DNA of 64,000 bases from JAACFF01 sp963807975 (GTDB lineage: Bacteria > Chloroflexota > Anaerolineae > Promineifilales > Promineifilaceae). The notes below the pieces were generated by a model. That model was not told where the DNA came from. It made no database searches and saw only the letters and a list, made by a program, of their open reading frames with translations. Numbering within the stretch: the first letter of the stretch is position 1; each line of letters starts with the position of its first letter. Where the stretch lies: positions 372,001 through 436,000 of the forward strand of contig CAWEDV010000002.1 in the NCBI GenBank assembly GCA_963807975.1. The letters run 5' to 3'. This document shows positions 46,144 through 54,749 of the stretch, in pieces. Made by a program: the position numbers and the translations under genes.

Positions 46144-47604
46144 GTGAATAGAAAAACTGTTTTTATGTTGGTAATATTTGTGCTTTTAAGCGCGCTGTTA
46201 TTGGTTGCCTGCCAGCCACAAACTGTTGAAGTCACCCGTGTTGTCGAGGTAGCTGGTGAAACAGTCACCGAAACTGTTGTCGAAGAAGTAGAAGTGACCC
46301 GTATGATCGAAGGTGAATCAGTCACTGAAATACAAGAAGTGGAAGTCACGCGTGTGGTGGAACAAGAAGTCATCGTCGATCCCACCGAATGTCTTGTAGA
46401 CCCCCCGGCTGAAGAAACGGAAATCAATATGATCGGCTGGTCTTTCCCGATCACCGATTATTATGCCGATGAGGTGGCAAAATGTGACAAGATTGACAAC
46501 CTCACTGTTAATACCAGCCTGCTGGCCTCGGCCGATGCCCAAGAACAGGTGCGTCTAGCCCTCTCCTCTGGTGGCGATTCTCCCTATGATATCGTCCACT
46601 TCGCCAATGCCCAGGTCGGTGAGTGGGGCGCTCCTGGTTGGCTGTTGCCGCTCAATGACCTCGTTGACCAATATTGGGATGAGTACAACCTTGGTGACAT
46701 TCCCGAGAAAGCGTGGGAAGGTGCAACCATTGATGGCAACATATATGGTGTGCCGATCGTTGGCAACACTCTTCACTTAATCTACCGCCAAGATGTCTTT
46801 GATGAATTTGGGCTGGAAGTACCGGATACCTACGATGAAGTCATCGAGATGTGCAACACTATTGGCCTGGATAATCCGGATTGGGATATGCCCTTTACGG
46901 TCAACCTATCCGCCGGATGGGCCTGGGAGATCGAGTTCTTCCAGATGCAACGTGCCTATGGCGGCCAGTTCCTGGATGAAAACAACAATCCCACCTTTAA
47001 CGATGAGACGGGTGTCGCCGCAGTCAATAAGTTGGTAGAAGTTGCCGATGCCTGCATGGGTGTCGACGGCTACTCATTCGACTTAAACGATCAAGAAGTT
47101 GCTGTCCAACTGGGCACCCTGCCAGCTACCAACATGTGGGCCAGCCGCGCCGCCAATATGACCGATCCTGAACGTACAGATTTGGGTGACGTGATCGCTT
47201 ATGCCCCCGCCCCACGCGTTGAGGCCGGCAGCCCGCGCGCCGGCTCAGCCTGGAATGACTTCTACGGCATACCGACAACCGTAACCAATGATCCCGATCT
47301 CGTCTTCCGCATCATCATGGAAGCGGCTGATGAGCGCAGCCAACGGGATGCAGCCGAGGTCGGTATGACCACCCGTTTAGCCGTAGCCGAATATGGCGGA
47401 CCCTACCTGGAAGCAGCCGGTCAAACGGTCGCTGAAGGAATTGGCATCTACAGCAAGGAACAGGCCATTGGTATCGTGCGTTCCAAGCTCGGCGAATTCT
47501 TGCCCTTGGTGGGTTCCGGTGATATGACAGCGCAAGAAGCACTTGATGCCGCTGCCGAAGCTTATATCCAAGAAGCGACTGCCCAAGGATATATCACTGA
47601 GTAA
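46144..47604 (+). CDS. ABC sugar transporter solute-binding protein family 1 (lipoprotein)
   Basis: GTG start at 46144 after AAGGAGAG. 486 residues: a lipoprotein signal with lipobox LLVACQP near residue 25, a Val-Thr-rich linker with repeated VEVTR units (about 28-82), then an SBP_bac_1 domain (INMIGWSFPITDYYADEVAK, GDSPYDIVHFANAQV, YGVPIVGNTLHLIYR, GGQFLDENNNPTFND). It would capture a sugar or oligosaccharide at the cell surface for permeases 47731-49601. No ATPase gene is present; a shared MsmK/MalK-type ATPase elsewhere is likely. Confidence 0.92.
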   Translation: MNRKTVFMLVIFVLLSALLLVACQPQTVEVTRVVEVAGETVTETVVEEVEVTRMIEGESVTEIQEVEVTRVVEQEVIVDPTECLVDPPAEETEINMIGWSFPITDYYADEVAKCDKIDNLTVNTSLLASADAQEQVRLALSSGGDSPYDIVHFANAQVGEWGAPGWLLPLNDLVDQYWDEYNLGDIPEKAWEGATIDGNIYGVPIVGNTLHLIYRQDVFDEFGLEVPDTYDEVIEMCNTIGLDNPDWDMPFTVNLSAGWAWEIEFFQMQRAYGGQFLDENNNPTFNDETGVAAVNKLVEVADACMGVDGYSFDLNDQEVAVQLGTLPATNMWASRAANMTDPERTDLGDVIAYAPAPRVEAGSPRAGSAWNDFYGIPTTVTNDPDLVFRIIMEAADERSQRDAAEVGMTTRLAVAEYGGPYLEAAGQTVAEGIGIYSKEQAIGIVRSKLGEFLPLVGSGDMTAQEALDAAAEAYIQEATAQGYITE

Positions 47605-47623
47605 AAGCTAAAGATTAATCCGG

Positions 47624-47670
47624 AAGGATGAGGGTGGATCCGGAGGGCAACCTCTTCGTCCCTCATCCTT
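47624..47670 (+). terminator. Intercistronic hairpin between binding protein and permease
   Basis: AAGGATGAGGG (47624-47634) pairs perfectly with CCCTCATCCTT (47660-47670), with a 25-base loop. It lies 20 bp after the binding-protein stop and is followed by a T-rich stretch. The position parallels the double palindrome in the other importer operon and suits partial termination or mRNA protection. Confidence 0.65.
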
Positions 47671-47730
47671 CTTCCTCGTTTTTATCTCCGGCCCATAGGT
47701 ATCTGCAAAGGAGAAAAGGGAAAAGCTCGC

Positions 47731-48594
47731 ATGACTCGGAAAACATTTTACCAGTTCATGGCCCCCAGTATGATCGTTATGACGCTTTTGATGGTGATCC
47801 CCTTGGGTATGGCCATCTGGTTGGGGATGAACTTTGTAACCTTTAACAACATAAACGACCCGCAGTTTATTGGTCTACGAAATTTTACGGAAATTCTACA
47901 AGATCCACGATTCTGGCAATCCTTTCGCTTCACAATCATGTATGCCCTGTTTGTTGTGCCGGCGACGATCATCGTCGGCTTCACCGTCGCTATCCTATTG
48001 GATCAGGTCGGGAGAGTGACGCGGGGCATATATATGTCCATCTTTCTGCTGCCTTTCATCATCGTCCCCATTGTCGGTACGTTGATGTTTAAACAACTCT
48101 TTGAACCATCGGGGCTTTTCACCTATATCTATCAGCAACTTCTAGACACAAAATTTCGCTACAATGAGATATCGGTCAAAGTGCTGATCATACTATACGG
48201 CATCTGGTATGTCGCTCCGTTTGCCTTCGTGGTCTATTTTGCCGGTTTGCAGACCTTGTCATTAGATCAGATCGAAGCGGCTTCAATTGATGGCGCCTCT
48301 CGTTGGCAAAAGATCCGCCACATCGTCATCCCCCATGTACGCTCATTGACCATTTTGATTCTGCTGTTTTCGATAATGGACACATACCGGGTTTTCGACA
48401 GTGTTTTTGTCCTATCGGAAATGAACCCGATTTACAAAGCGGACACGGTCATGACCTATACATTCCAGACAGCCGTCACTGTACAGAGGTTGGGTAAAGC
48501 CAATGCAATGGCCATCTTGACCGTACTTGGGATCATGGTTGTATTGATTCCCAACCTGGTTCAGGCCTATCGAGAGCAAATGGAGGAACGTTAG
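47731..48594 (+). CDS. ABC sugar transporter permease (MalF/UgpA-like)
   Basis: 287 residues with six hydrophobic segments; the first is MAPSMIVMTLLMVIPLGMAI. The EAA loop is LDQIEAASIDGASRWQKIRH (EAA-x3-G), the contact with the ATPase. The start at 47731 follows GGAGAAAAGGG. It overlaps no neighbour and is 2 bp from the second permease. Confidence 0.93.
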   Translation: MTRKTFYQFMAPSMIVMTLLMVIPLGMAIWLGMNFVTFNNINDPQFIGLRNFTEILQDPRFWQSFRFTIMYALFVVPATIIVGFTVAILLDQVGRVTRGIYMSIFLLPFIIVPIVGTLMFKQLFEPSGLFTYIYQQLLDTKFRYNEISVKVLIILYGIWYVAPFAFVVYFAGLQTLSLDQIEAASIDGASRWQKIRHIVIPHVRSLTILILLFSIMDTYRVFDSVFVLSEMNPIYKADTVMTYTFQTAVTVQRLGKANAMAILTVLGIMVVLIPNLVQAYREQMEER

Positions 48595-48596
48595 AA

Positions 48597-49601
48597 ATGG
48601 AGAAAGTAACAAGCCCCATTGGTCGCGTGTTTATTCACCTGGCCCTGATCTTATTCGCAATTTACAGCATTGTGCCCTTTTTCTGGACATTTTTACAATC
48701 TTTTAAAAACCTGAAAGATGCCAATTCGCGGACACCTTTGTTCTTTTTTGATGCCACCTGGGAAAATTACCAGGAAATTTGGCTGCGTGTGGTCCCCGAG
48801 AATCTTGCCACAATCATGTTTTTTCTTCTGGCGACTGTGGTAATTCTCATTTGTTTATTGGTATTTGCGCGCTATATACCGGTGCGCAATTGGGTAATTT
48901 ATCTCTTTGTCTTGATGTCATTTGTCTTACTGGCTTGGGCAGTTCCACAAATCATACAGACTGCGAAGTTTTACGACTATTTCATCAACACCCTGATCGT
49001 CACCGTAGGCACCGTTACCGTCTCGATTACCATCGGTGCTCTGGCGGGATATGGCTTAGCAAGATATGCCGGGTATGTTGGCGTTGTGATTCTTATTGCT
49101 GCGCTTGGCTTCCGGGCATTGCCCCGTTTAGCCTTTATTTTGCCTTACTATTGGATTGGTTCGGCCACCAACCTGCTCGATACGCGAATTCTGGTGATCA
49201 TCACCTTAGTAGCAGTAAACCAACCCTTTACGATCTGGATGCTGCGCAGCTTCTTCATGGACATCCCCCGGGAGCTAGAAGAATCAGCTATGGTTGACGG
49301 ATGCAATCGTCTAACAGCCTTCACGCGGGTCATTGTACCCATTGTCTGGCCGGGGATCATCGCCACTGCGCTCTTCTCGCTGCTGCTGGCCTATAATGAA
49401 TTTTTGCTGGTACGCCTGTTAACACAAACGAACTGGACTTTGCCGGTCGCTATTTCCCGCTTTACTGGTGGTGAAGATCCGCGCCACCTGACCTTGGCAG
49501 CCGCTTCCGCGGTCTCTGCCACTATCCCGATCGTAATACTCATTCTCTTCTTCCAAAAGCATCTGGTGAAGGGCTTAGCGGCTGGCGCGGTGAAAGGATA
49601 A
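48597..49601 (+). CDS. ABC sugar transporter permease (MalG/UgpE-like)
   Basis: 334 residues, with more helices than the minimal MalG: an extra hydrophobic pair around residues 75-125 (MFFLLATVVILICLLVFARY, VIYLFVLMSFVLLAWAVPQ). The EAA loop is ELEESAMVDGCNRLTAFTR. It forms the heteromeric pore with the preceding permease. The N-terminal insertion is longer than usual for MalG but keeps the frame. Confidence 0.9.
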   Translation: MEKVTSPIGRVFIHLALILFAIYSIVPFFWTFLQSFKNLKDANSRTPLFFFDATWENYQEIWLRVVPENLATIMFFLLATVVILICLLVFARYIPVRNWVIYLFVLMSFVLLAWAVPQIIQTAKFYDYFINTLIVTVGTVTVSITIGALAGYGLARYAGYVGVVILIAALGFRALPRLAFILPYYWIGSATNLLDTRILVIITLVAVNQPFTIWMLRSFFMDIPRELEESAMVDGCNRLTAFTRVIVPIVWPGIIATALFSLLLAYNEFLLVRLLTQTNWTLPVAISRFTGGEDPRHLTLAAASAVSATIPIVILILFFQKHLVKGLAAGAVKG

Positions 49602-49620
49602 TCATTTTTGGAGGAACAAA

Positions 49621-50109
49621 ATGTCAAATCTAATTGTAATTGTATTCGATGAAGTTGATGAGGCCGGCCAAGTGCGGGCCAGCTTGAAAAGTGTAGAACA
49701 TGAAGGACGCTTGCGGCTGGATGATTCAGCAGTTGTCGTCAAGGATGAAAAAGGCAAGATCCACGTCAAAGATCAAATGGATCGCGGCGTTAAGGTCGGT
49801 GCCGTTACCGGCGGACTACTAGGAATCTTATTGGCCAGTGTATTTTTCCCAATTGGCGGCTTAATCATTGGGGCCGTAGCCGGTGGCTTAATCGGATCAG
49901 CTGCCGGATTGGGCATTAGCAAGAGTTTTGTCAAAGAGGTTTCGGAGTCAATGACCGAGAACAGTTCGGCCCTCTTCATCATCGTGCGTGACGGCGATCC
50001 GGATATTGCATTGGCTGCACTACGCCCGTACGAGGGCAAAATCCTGCAAACTTCTTTATCGAATGAAGATGAAGAATCTCTGCGACGTGCATTGAAGAAA
50101 AAAGGATAA
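49621..50109 (+). CDS. DUF1269-family glycine-zipper membrane protein
   Basis: 162 residues, start after GGAGG. The middle is a glycine-rich hydrophobic hairpin (GAVTGGLLGILLASVFFPIG and GAVAGGLIGSAAGLGIS), flanked by a ferredoxin-like alpha/beta part (MSNLIVIVFDEVDEAGQV) and a charged C-terminus. This is the DUF1269 layout; members are membrane-associated and their role is unknown. It follows the permease by 19 bp, so it may be co-transcribed with the importer. Confidence 0.85.
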   Translation: MSNLIVIVFDEVDEAGQVRASLKSVEHEGRLRLDDSAVVVKDEKGKIHVKDQMDRGVKVGAVTGGLLGILLASVFFPIGGLIIGAVAGGLIGSAAGLGISKSFVKEVSESMTENSSALFIIVRDGDPDIALAALRPYEGKILQTSLSNEDEESLRRALKKKG

Positions 50110-50267
50110 GTTTATTCGCACTATTGTCTTTTCCATAGTATTCCCTAACAAGCATTGAGGTTTGTCTTGGATAATTAGCCGTGGGTTCGGGTTGATCTTG
50201 CTGGTCGCCCATTCTCGCGGTTATTCTTTTTGCAATATCTGAAATAGCCTGTGAATTTGGAAATTAT

Positions 50268-50744
50268 ATGAACGATGCAGAAAAAAACAAAAATCTGGTT
50301 GCCCGTATGTATGACGGTCTGAATAACCATATGATTGAGGGCATGGAAGCGTTCTGGCATGAGGATATGGTCTGGTACGGTCCGGCAGGGATTGGTACTT
50401 TGGATGGGATTAATGGGTTTCAAGATGGACAGCAGCGACCGTTTCTGCACGCCTTTTCCGATAAAAATGCCCACGACGACATCCGCATCGCCGAAGGTGA
50501 TTATGTCGCTGCAACAGGTTTTCAATATGCTACGCACAGCGGTGAGTGGCTGGGGATTACCGCTAGCGGCAAACGGGTGAGAATCCGCTATATGGACTTT
50601 TGGCGTGTGGAGAGGGACAAATTAAAGGAAAATTAGGTGCTGATAGACATATTGGATTTTCTTGAACAACTCGATTATGACGTCGATAAGGTCTTGAAAT
50701 TCATCGGCTCCAAGCCGCCTGAATATTTTGAAGATAATGGATGA
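50268..50744 (+). pseudogene. Single-domain SnoaL-like protein with in-frame TAG
   Basis: The first 122 codons encode MNDAEKNKNLVARMYDGLNN, the family block WHEDMVWYGPAGIGTLDGI and GVEWLGITASGKRVRI-like strands, ending DKLKEN. A TAG (50634-50636) stands where the paralogues have the Trp of ENWVLID, and the frame then continues VLIDILDFLEQLDYDV to TGA at 50744, matching the conserved C-terminal helix. A single TGG to TAG change is the simplest explanation. It corresponds to the second domain of the double-domain neighbours. Confidence 0.8.
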
Positions 50745-50747
50745 ACT

Positions 50748-51764
50748 ATGATGCCCCCAGACAATTATAATCATAACAAGCAGTTCATTGGCAAGTTTAG
50801 AAATGCTCTTTACGATTGCGATGTGGCAATTCTGAAGAGCCAGCTGCATGACGTATTCGCCACAGATTGTGATATTCACCTGGCCTACCCTTTTGAAGAT
50901 TTGGATGGGCCTGACGAATTATTTAGTCGTGTATACCAGCCGCTGATCACGGCCGTTCCCGATTTAGAGCGCCGCGACTTCATCGTTATGGCGGGTGAAG
51001 CGAACGGGGATGATTGGGTCGGTTGTGCCGGGCATTATGTCGGTGTTTTTGAACGGCCGTGGCTCGACATTCCCCCAACTCAACACGCCGTTGCCATGCG
51101 TTATCACGAGTTTTTCCGCATCGTGGATGACAAAGTAGTTGAAATGCAGGCCTTATGGGATATTCCCCAAGTCATGATGCAGGCCAATGCGTGGCCGATG
51201 ACGCCGAGTTTAGGCGTTGAATGGCTCGTGCCAGGTCCAGCAACGGAGGATGGTATCATCACAAAGGCATATGAAAATAACCAAGCCGACTCAAGCGTAC
51301 AGCTTGTGTTGGACATGCTGACCGGGTTAAAAAGATCGCCGGAAGGCGTTGAAGCCATGGAATTAGATCGCTTCTGGCACCCCAAAATGTTGTGGTACGG
51401 CCCGGCTGGCATTGGCACAGCTCGGCGAATATCCGGGTTCCGCAGCTGGCATCAAATCCCGTTCCTAAATGCGATGCCTGACCGGGCGGCTGTTCTCGAA
51501 CACGGGGCATTATTTGGTGATGGCGACTATGTTGGCTTCACTGCTTGGCCGGGTATGCGGATGACCATCAGCGGCGATGGCTGGCTGGGTATTGCACCAG
51601 CCAATCAATCGATCACCATGCGCAGTTTAGATTTTTGGCGCTGCGAGAATGGATTCATTCGTGAAAACTGGGTACTTGTCGACTTACTCAATGTGTATGA
51701 TCAAATTGGTATTGATGTCTTTTCCCGGATGCGCGAAATGACCTACGCTCGCCAACGAAATTGA
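50748..51764 (+). CDS. Double SnoaL-like/NTF2-fold protein
   Basis: 338 residues, two NTF2-like domains (about 15-155 and 175-330). Domain 1 has DIHLAYPFEDLDGPDELFSR and WVGCAGHYVGVFERPWLDI. Domain 2 has WHPKMLWYGPAGIGTARRIS, PFLNAMPDRAAVLEHGALF and the C-terminal ENWVLVDLLNVYDQIGIDVF. It is intact. It begins 3 bp after the preceding broken paralogue. The enzyme family covers cyclases, dehydratases and hydrolases without a fixed catalytic set, so the reaction is unknown; the setting suggests a sugar-like substrate. Confidence 0.82.
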   Translation: MMPPDNYNHNKQFIGKFRNALYDCDVAILKSQLHDVFATDCDIHLAYPFEDLDGPDELFSRVYQPLITAVPDLERRDFIVMAGEANGDDWVGCAGHYVGVFERPWLDIPPTQHAVAMRYHEFFRIVDDKVVEMQALWDIPQVMMQANAWPMTPSLGVEWLVPGPATEDGIITKAYENNQADSSVQLVLDMLTGLKRSPEGVEAMELDRFWHPKMLWYGPAGIGTARRISGFRSWHQIPFLNAMPDRAAVLEHGALFGDGDYVGFTAWPGMRMTISGDGWLGIAPANQSITMRSLDFWRCENGFIRENWVLVDLLNVYDQIGIDVFSRMREMTYARQRN

Positions 51765-51801
51765 TGAAAAGCAACGCTAGCTAGAAATAAGGGATAACAA
51801 A

Positions 51802-52815
51802 TTGAGCAAATATCAAGCGGCAAAAGCAATTGTACGCAGCTATTTTGATGCGCTGGAAAACGCTTCACCTGAAACAGTTGGAGATGTTCTAGAGGCGTTT
51901 ACCAGCGAAGATTATCTATGGCGTGGCGTATACCCATTTCGCGAGCAACATGGCGCTGCAACTGTGGCCAAAATCTTTTGGGCACCGCTGATGAATTCGC
52001 TGACGCGTATGCAGCGTCGCCAGGATATTTTCATCGCCGGCAGCAATGAATTTAATAGTGAGCAGTGGGTGATGAGCATGGGCAACTTTATGGGCCTATT
52101 TGATGCAGACTGGCTGGGTATTCGCCACACGCGAAAAATAGCTAACCTGCGCTATGCGGAATTTAACTGTGTTGAAAACGATAAGATCACCCAAACTGGC
52201 TTGTTCATAGATATCATTGGCTTGATGGTCCAGGCGGGTTCTTACCCCCTGCCGCCATCAACAGGCGTTTATTTTAATTATCCCGGCCCACGTACGCATG
52301 ATGGTCTGCTGTTTGAGGATGCTGAGGAGGAGGAAAGCGCGGCAACGCTAGCACTGGTGAACGAGATGGTCGATGACCTGATTGCACTGAACGAGAGCGG
52401 GTCCATGAGCTGCCCTCCGGAAGTGCTGGAAAGAACCTGGTCTAAAGATATGATCTGGTATGGCCCTGCTGGCATTGGGGCGACTTATACGATTCCCCGC
52501 TATCAAGAGCAACACCAGCTGCCCTTCCGTAACAATCTCGATGACAAAAAATTCATCGGTCACGTATGCCGCTTTGCCGAAGGAAATTTTGCCTGTTTCT
52601 TCGGTTGGCCCAACCTCTCTAACACGCATCTTGGTGGCTGGCTGGGATTACCCGGTGGCTGCGTAAACGCCAACATGCAAGTGGTGGACGTTTATCGCCG
52701 CGAAGGTGACAAATTGATTGAGAATTGGGTATTGATCGATATCCCATACTGGCTTAAACAACAAGGTTTGGACGTTCTTGATCGCACCCAGAAGATCGTA
52801 AACCCAGACCACTGA
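51802..52815 (+). CDS. Double SnoaL-like/NTF2-fold protein
   Basis: TTG start at 51802, 337 residues, a paralogue of 50748-51764. Domain 1: YFDALENASPETVGDVLEAF, EDYLWRGVYPFREQHG, WVMSMGNFMGLFDADWLGI. Domain 2: WSKDMIWYGPAGIGATYTIP, HQLPFRNNLDDKKFIGHVCR, ENWVLIDIPYWLKQQGLDV. It is intact. The shared MIWYGPAGIG and ENWVLID blocks mark the array as one gene family expanded by tandem duplication. Confidence 0.82.
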   Translation: MSKYQAAKAIVRSYFDALENASPETVGDVLEAFTSEDYLWRGVYPFREQHGAATVAKIFWAPLMNSLTRMQRRQDIFIAGSNEFNSEQWVMSMGNFMGLFDADWLGIRHTRKIANLRYAEFNCVENDKITQTGLFIDIIGLMVQAGSYPLPPSTGVYFNYPGPRTHDGLLFEDAEEEESAATLALVNEMVDDLIALNESGSMSCPPEVLERTWSKDMIWYGPAGIGATYTIPRYQEQHQLPFRNNLDDKKFIGHVCRFAEGNFACFFGWPNLSNTHLGGWLGLPGGCVNANMQVVDVYRREGDKLIENWVLIDIPYWLKQQGLDVLDRTQKIVNPDH

Positions 52816-52836
52816 ATTGGTTCTAATACGACGAGT

Positions 52837-53813
52837 ATGAACCAACAAAACAAGCGCTTCGTGTGGAACTACTGGAAGGCGATGACCAATGGTGGAGACC
52901 AGACTGATGTCGTTCGATATCTGCATCCAGATGTTCTCTGGCACGGTTTCCAGCCACTGCGACAGTTGAACGATGCGCAGGCTATCTGGTCACAATTCTG
53001 GCAGCCGCTGCTCACCGCTATTCCCGATCTACAACGACGGCCGTTTCACTTCATCGGCGGCGATTTTGAAGCCAATGCTTGGGCCTGCGGCACAGGTGAT
53101 TTCATTGGTACATTTGCCAACGATTGGAAGATCAATAGCATTACGATACTAGCCAGCGTACCAACGTTCACGTTCGCTTTGGCGAATTCTGCAAAGTCGA
53201 GAATGATAAGATCGCCGAAATCAGGATTATCATCGACCTGCCCGATTTGATGCGACAATGCGCTATCACACTGATGCCACCTAACTATGGCTGCGATATT
53301 GGGATTCCCGGACCATTAGCAGGGGATGGCGTGTGCTTGGCAGAACAAGATCCCGCCGAATCTCAACAAACTTATGACCTCGTCACGGAAATGATCTTTG
53401 GTGGGCTAAATAAGTATGATAGCGAGAGCCAGGCCGGCCAGGGGTTGGAACGTTTTTGGCATCCGCATATGTTTTGGCATGGACCAGTGGGTATAGGTTC
53501 AGCCTATGGGCCAGTAGAGTATAAGAAGAACGCACAAGGACCAATCGTTCACGCCTTTCCAGATCGCAAAGCAGTTGGTCACCAAGCTCGTATCGCTGAA
53601 GGCAAGTTCGCCGCCTCCACGGGTTGGCCCAGCCTAGGTGGAACACACGTGAACCAATATATGGATTGGCCTGCAACCGGCAAACGCATCGGCTGAAACA
53701 TCATGGATTTCTGGAAACGAGATGGCGACAAACTGCTGGAGAATTGGGTCTTGATTGACCTTATCGGCGCTGCGATGGAATCGGAAGTCGACTTGTTGGC
53801 GCGATTGTCTTAA
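52837..53813 (+). pseudogene. Double SnoaL-like/NTF2-fold protein, broken
   Basis: Third double-domain paralogue. The first frame runs MNQQNKRFVWNYWKAMTNGG to about 53155, where one indel shifts the frame; it resumes NVHVRFGEFCKVENDKIAEI, with domain 2 WHPHMFWHGPVGIGSAYGP. A TGA near 53694 interrupts KRIG/NIMDFWKRDGDKL, after which ENWVLIDLIGAAMESEVDLL ends at 53813. Two lesions make function unlikely. Confidence 0.82.
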
Positions 53814-53832
53814 AGATTTCCGTTCCACGGTA

Positions 53833-53890
53833 TTGACAAAAACTTGCCCTTGGTTTACAGTATGCATACGTATTCATGAATACGTATGCA
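53833..53890 (+). promoter_or_regulatory. Promoter of the aldolase operon with double type I operator
   Basis: -35 TTGACA (53833-53838), 17-bp spacer, -10 TACAGT (53856-53861), then TGCATACGTATTCA (53863-53876) directly joined to TGAATACGTATGCA (53877-53890). The two form one perfect 28-bp palindrome. The aldolase ATG is at 53932, after AAGGAGG. Confidence 0.85.
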
Positions 53891-53931
53891 AGAGGTTCAA
53901 ATTGGAGAATTGATTTCCTCAAGGAGGTGGT

Positions 53932-54690
53932 ATGAGGACCAATAAATTACGAGAAATCTGGGCTGAAGGCGGAACGGCCGTTAACGGCTGGCTGCACATT
54001 CCCAGTTCCTGGTCGGCCGAAGTGATGGCTCATGCCGGTTGGGATAGTGTGACGGTCGATTTGCAGCATGGACTGTCTGGCTATCAGGCGTCTGTGACCA
54101 TGTTACAAGCCATCGCCACCACGAACGCGGTACCTATGGCTCGATCCACGTGGAATGATCCCGCCCAAATCATGCGCCTGCTCGATGCGGGTGCTTATGG
54201 CATCATCTGCCCAATGATCAACACGCGCGCCGAAGCGGAAGCGTTCGTCGGCGCCTGTCGCTATCCCCCCTTAGGTTACCGCAGCCTCGGCCCCACCCGT
54301 GCCCGCGTCTATGCCGGTGCGGATTATGCTCAAAACGCCAACGAAACCATCATCGCCCTGGCCATGGTAGAGACTCAGCAAGCCATGGATAACCTGCAAG
54401 AGATTCTGGCGGCCCCTGGTTTGGATGGCGTCTTTGTCGGTCCAGGAGATTTACGCCTTTCCCTTACCGGAAAATTTGGCATGGATTTGAGCGATCCGAT
54501 TCTGTTGGGTGCGCTGCAACAAATCGCTGAAGTCACACGGGAAAACGGCCATGTAGCCGGCATTTGGGTTCCCGACGCGGAAACCGGCCAAAAAATGAAG
54601 CAGCTTGGCTACCAGCTCATTACTGTCTCAACTGATACTCGGATGCTCACATCGGCCGCGGAAGACATCGTAAATAAGTTCAAAAAATAA
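53932..54690 (+). CDS. HpcH/HpaI-type class II aldolase
   Basis: 252 residues, strong AAGGAGGTGG before ATG. VNGWLHIPSSWSAEVMAHAG, WDSVTVDLQHGLSGYQ, PMARSTWNDPAQIMRLLDAG, GYRSLGPTRARVYAG, AMVETQQAMDNLQEIL and DGVFVGPGDLRLSL follow the metal-dependent HpcH/HpaI (pyruvate aldolase) pattern, with the Glu of ETQQA and the Asp of GPGDL as usual metal ligands. Members split 2-keto-3-deoxy sugar acids or related hydroxy-keto acids into pyruvate and an aldehyde. It is the first gene of a three-gene operon controlled by the type I operator. Confidence 0.9.
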   Translation: MRTNKLREIWAEGGTAVNGWLHIPSSWSAEVMAHAGWDSVTVDLQHGLSGYQASVTMLQAIATTNAVPMARSTWNDPAQIMRLLDAGAYGIICPMINTRAEAEAFVGACRYPPLGYRSLGPTRARVYAGADYAQNANETIIALAMVETQQAMDNLQEILAAPGLDGVFVGPGDLRLSLTGKFGMDLSDPILLGALQQIAEVTRENGHVAGIWVPDAETGQKMKQLGYQLITVSTDTRMLTSAAEDIVNKFKK

Positions 54691-54693
54691 CGC

Positions 54694-54714
54694 GCAGCCC
54701 GATAGTCGGGCTGC
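54694..54714. repeat. Intercistronic hairpin after the aldolase gene
   Basis: GCAGCCCGA, a 3-base loop TAG, then TCGGGCTGC: a perfect 9-bp GC-rich stem 4 bases after the aldolase stop. No T-run follows at once, so it probably lowers read-through or protects mRNA rather than ending the operon. Confidence 0.6.
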
Positions 54715-54749
54715 CGGGAAAAGTTTTCAAACGAGATGGAGAAAAAATC

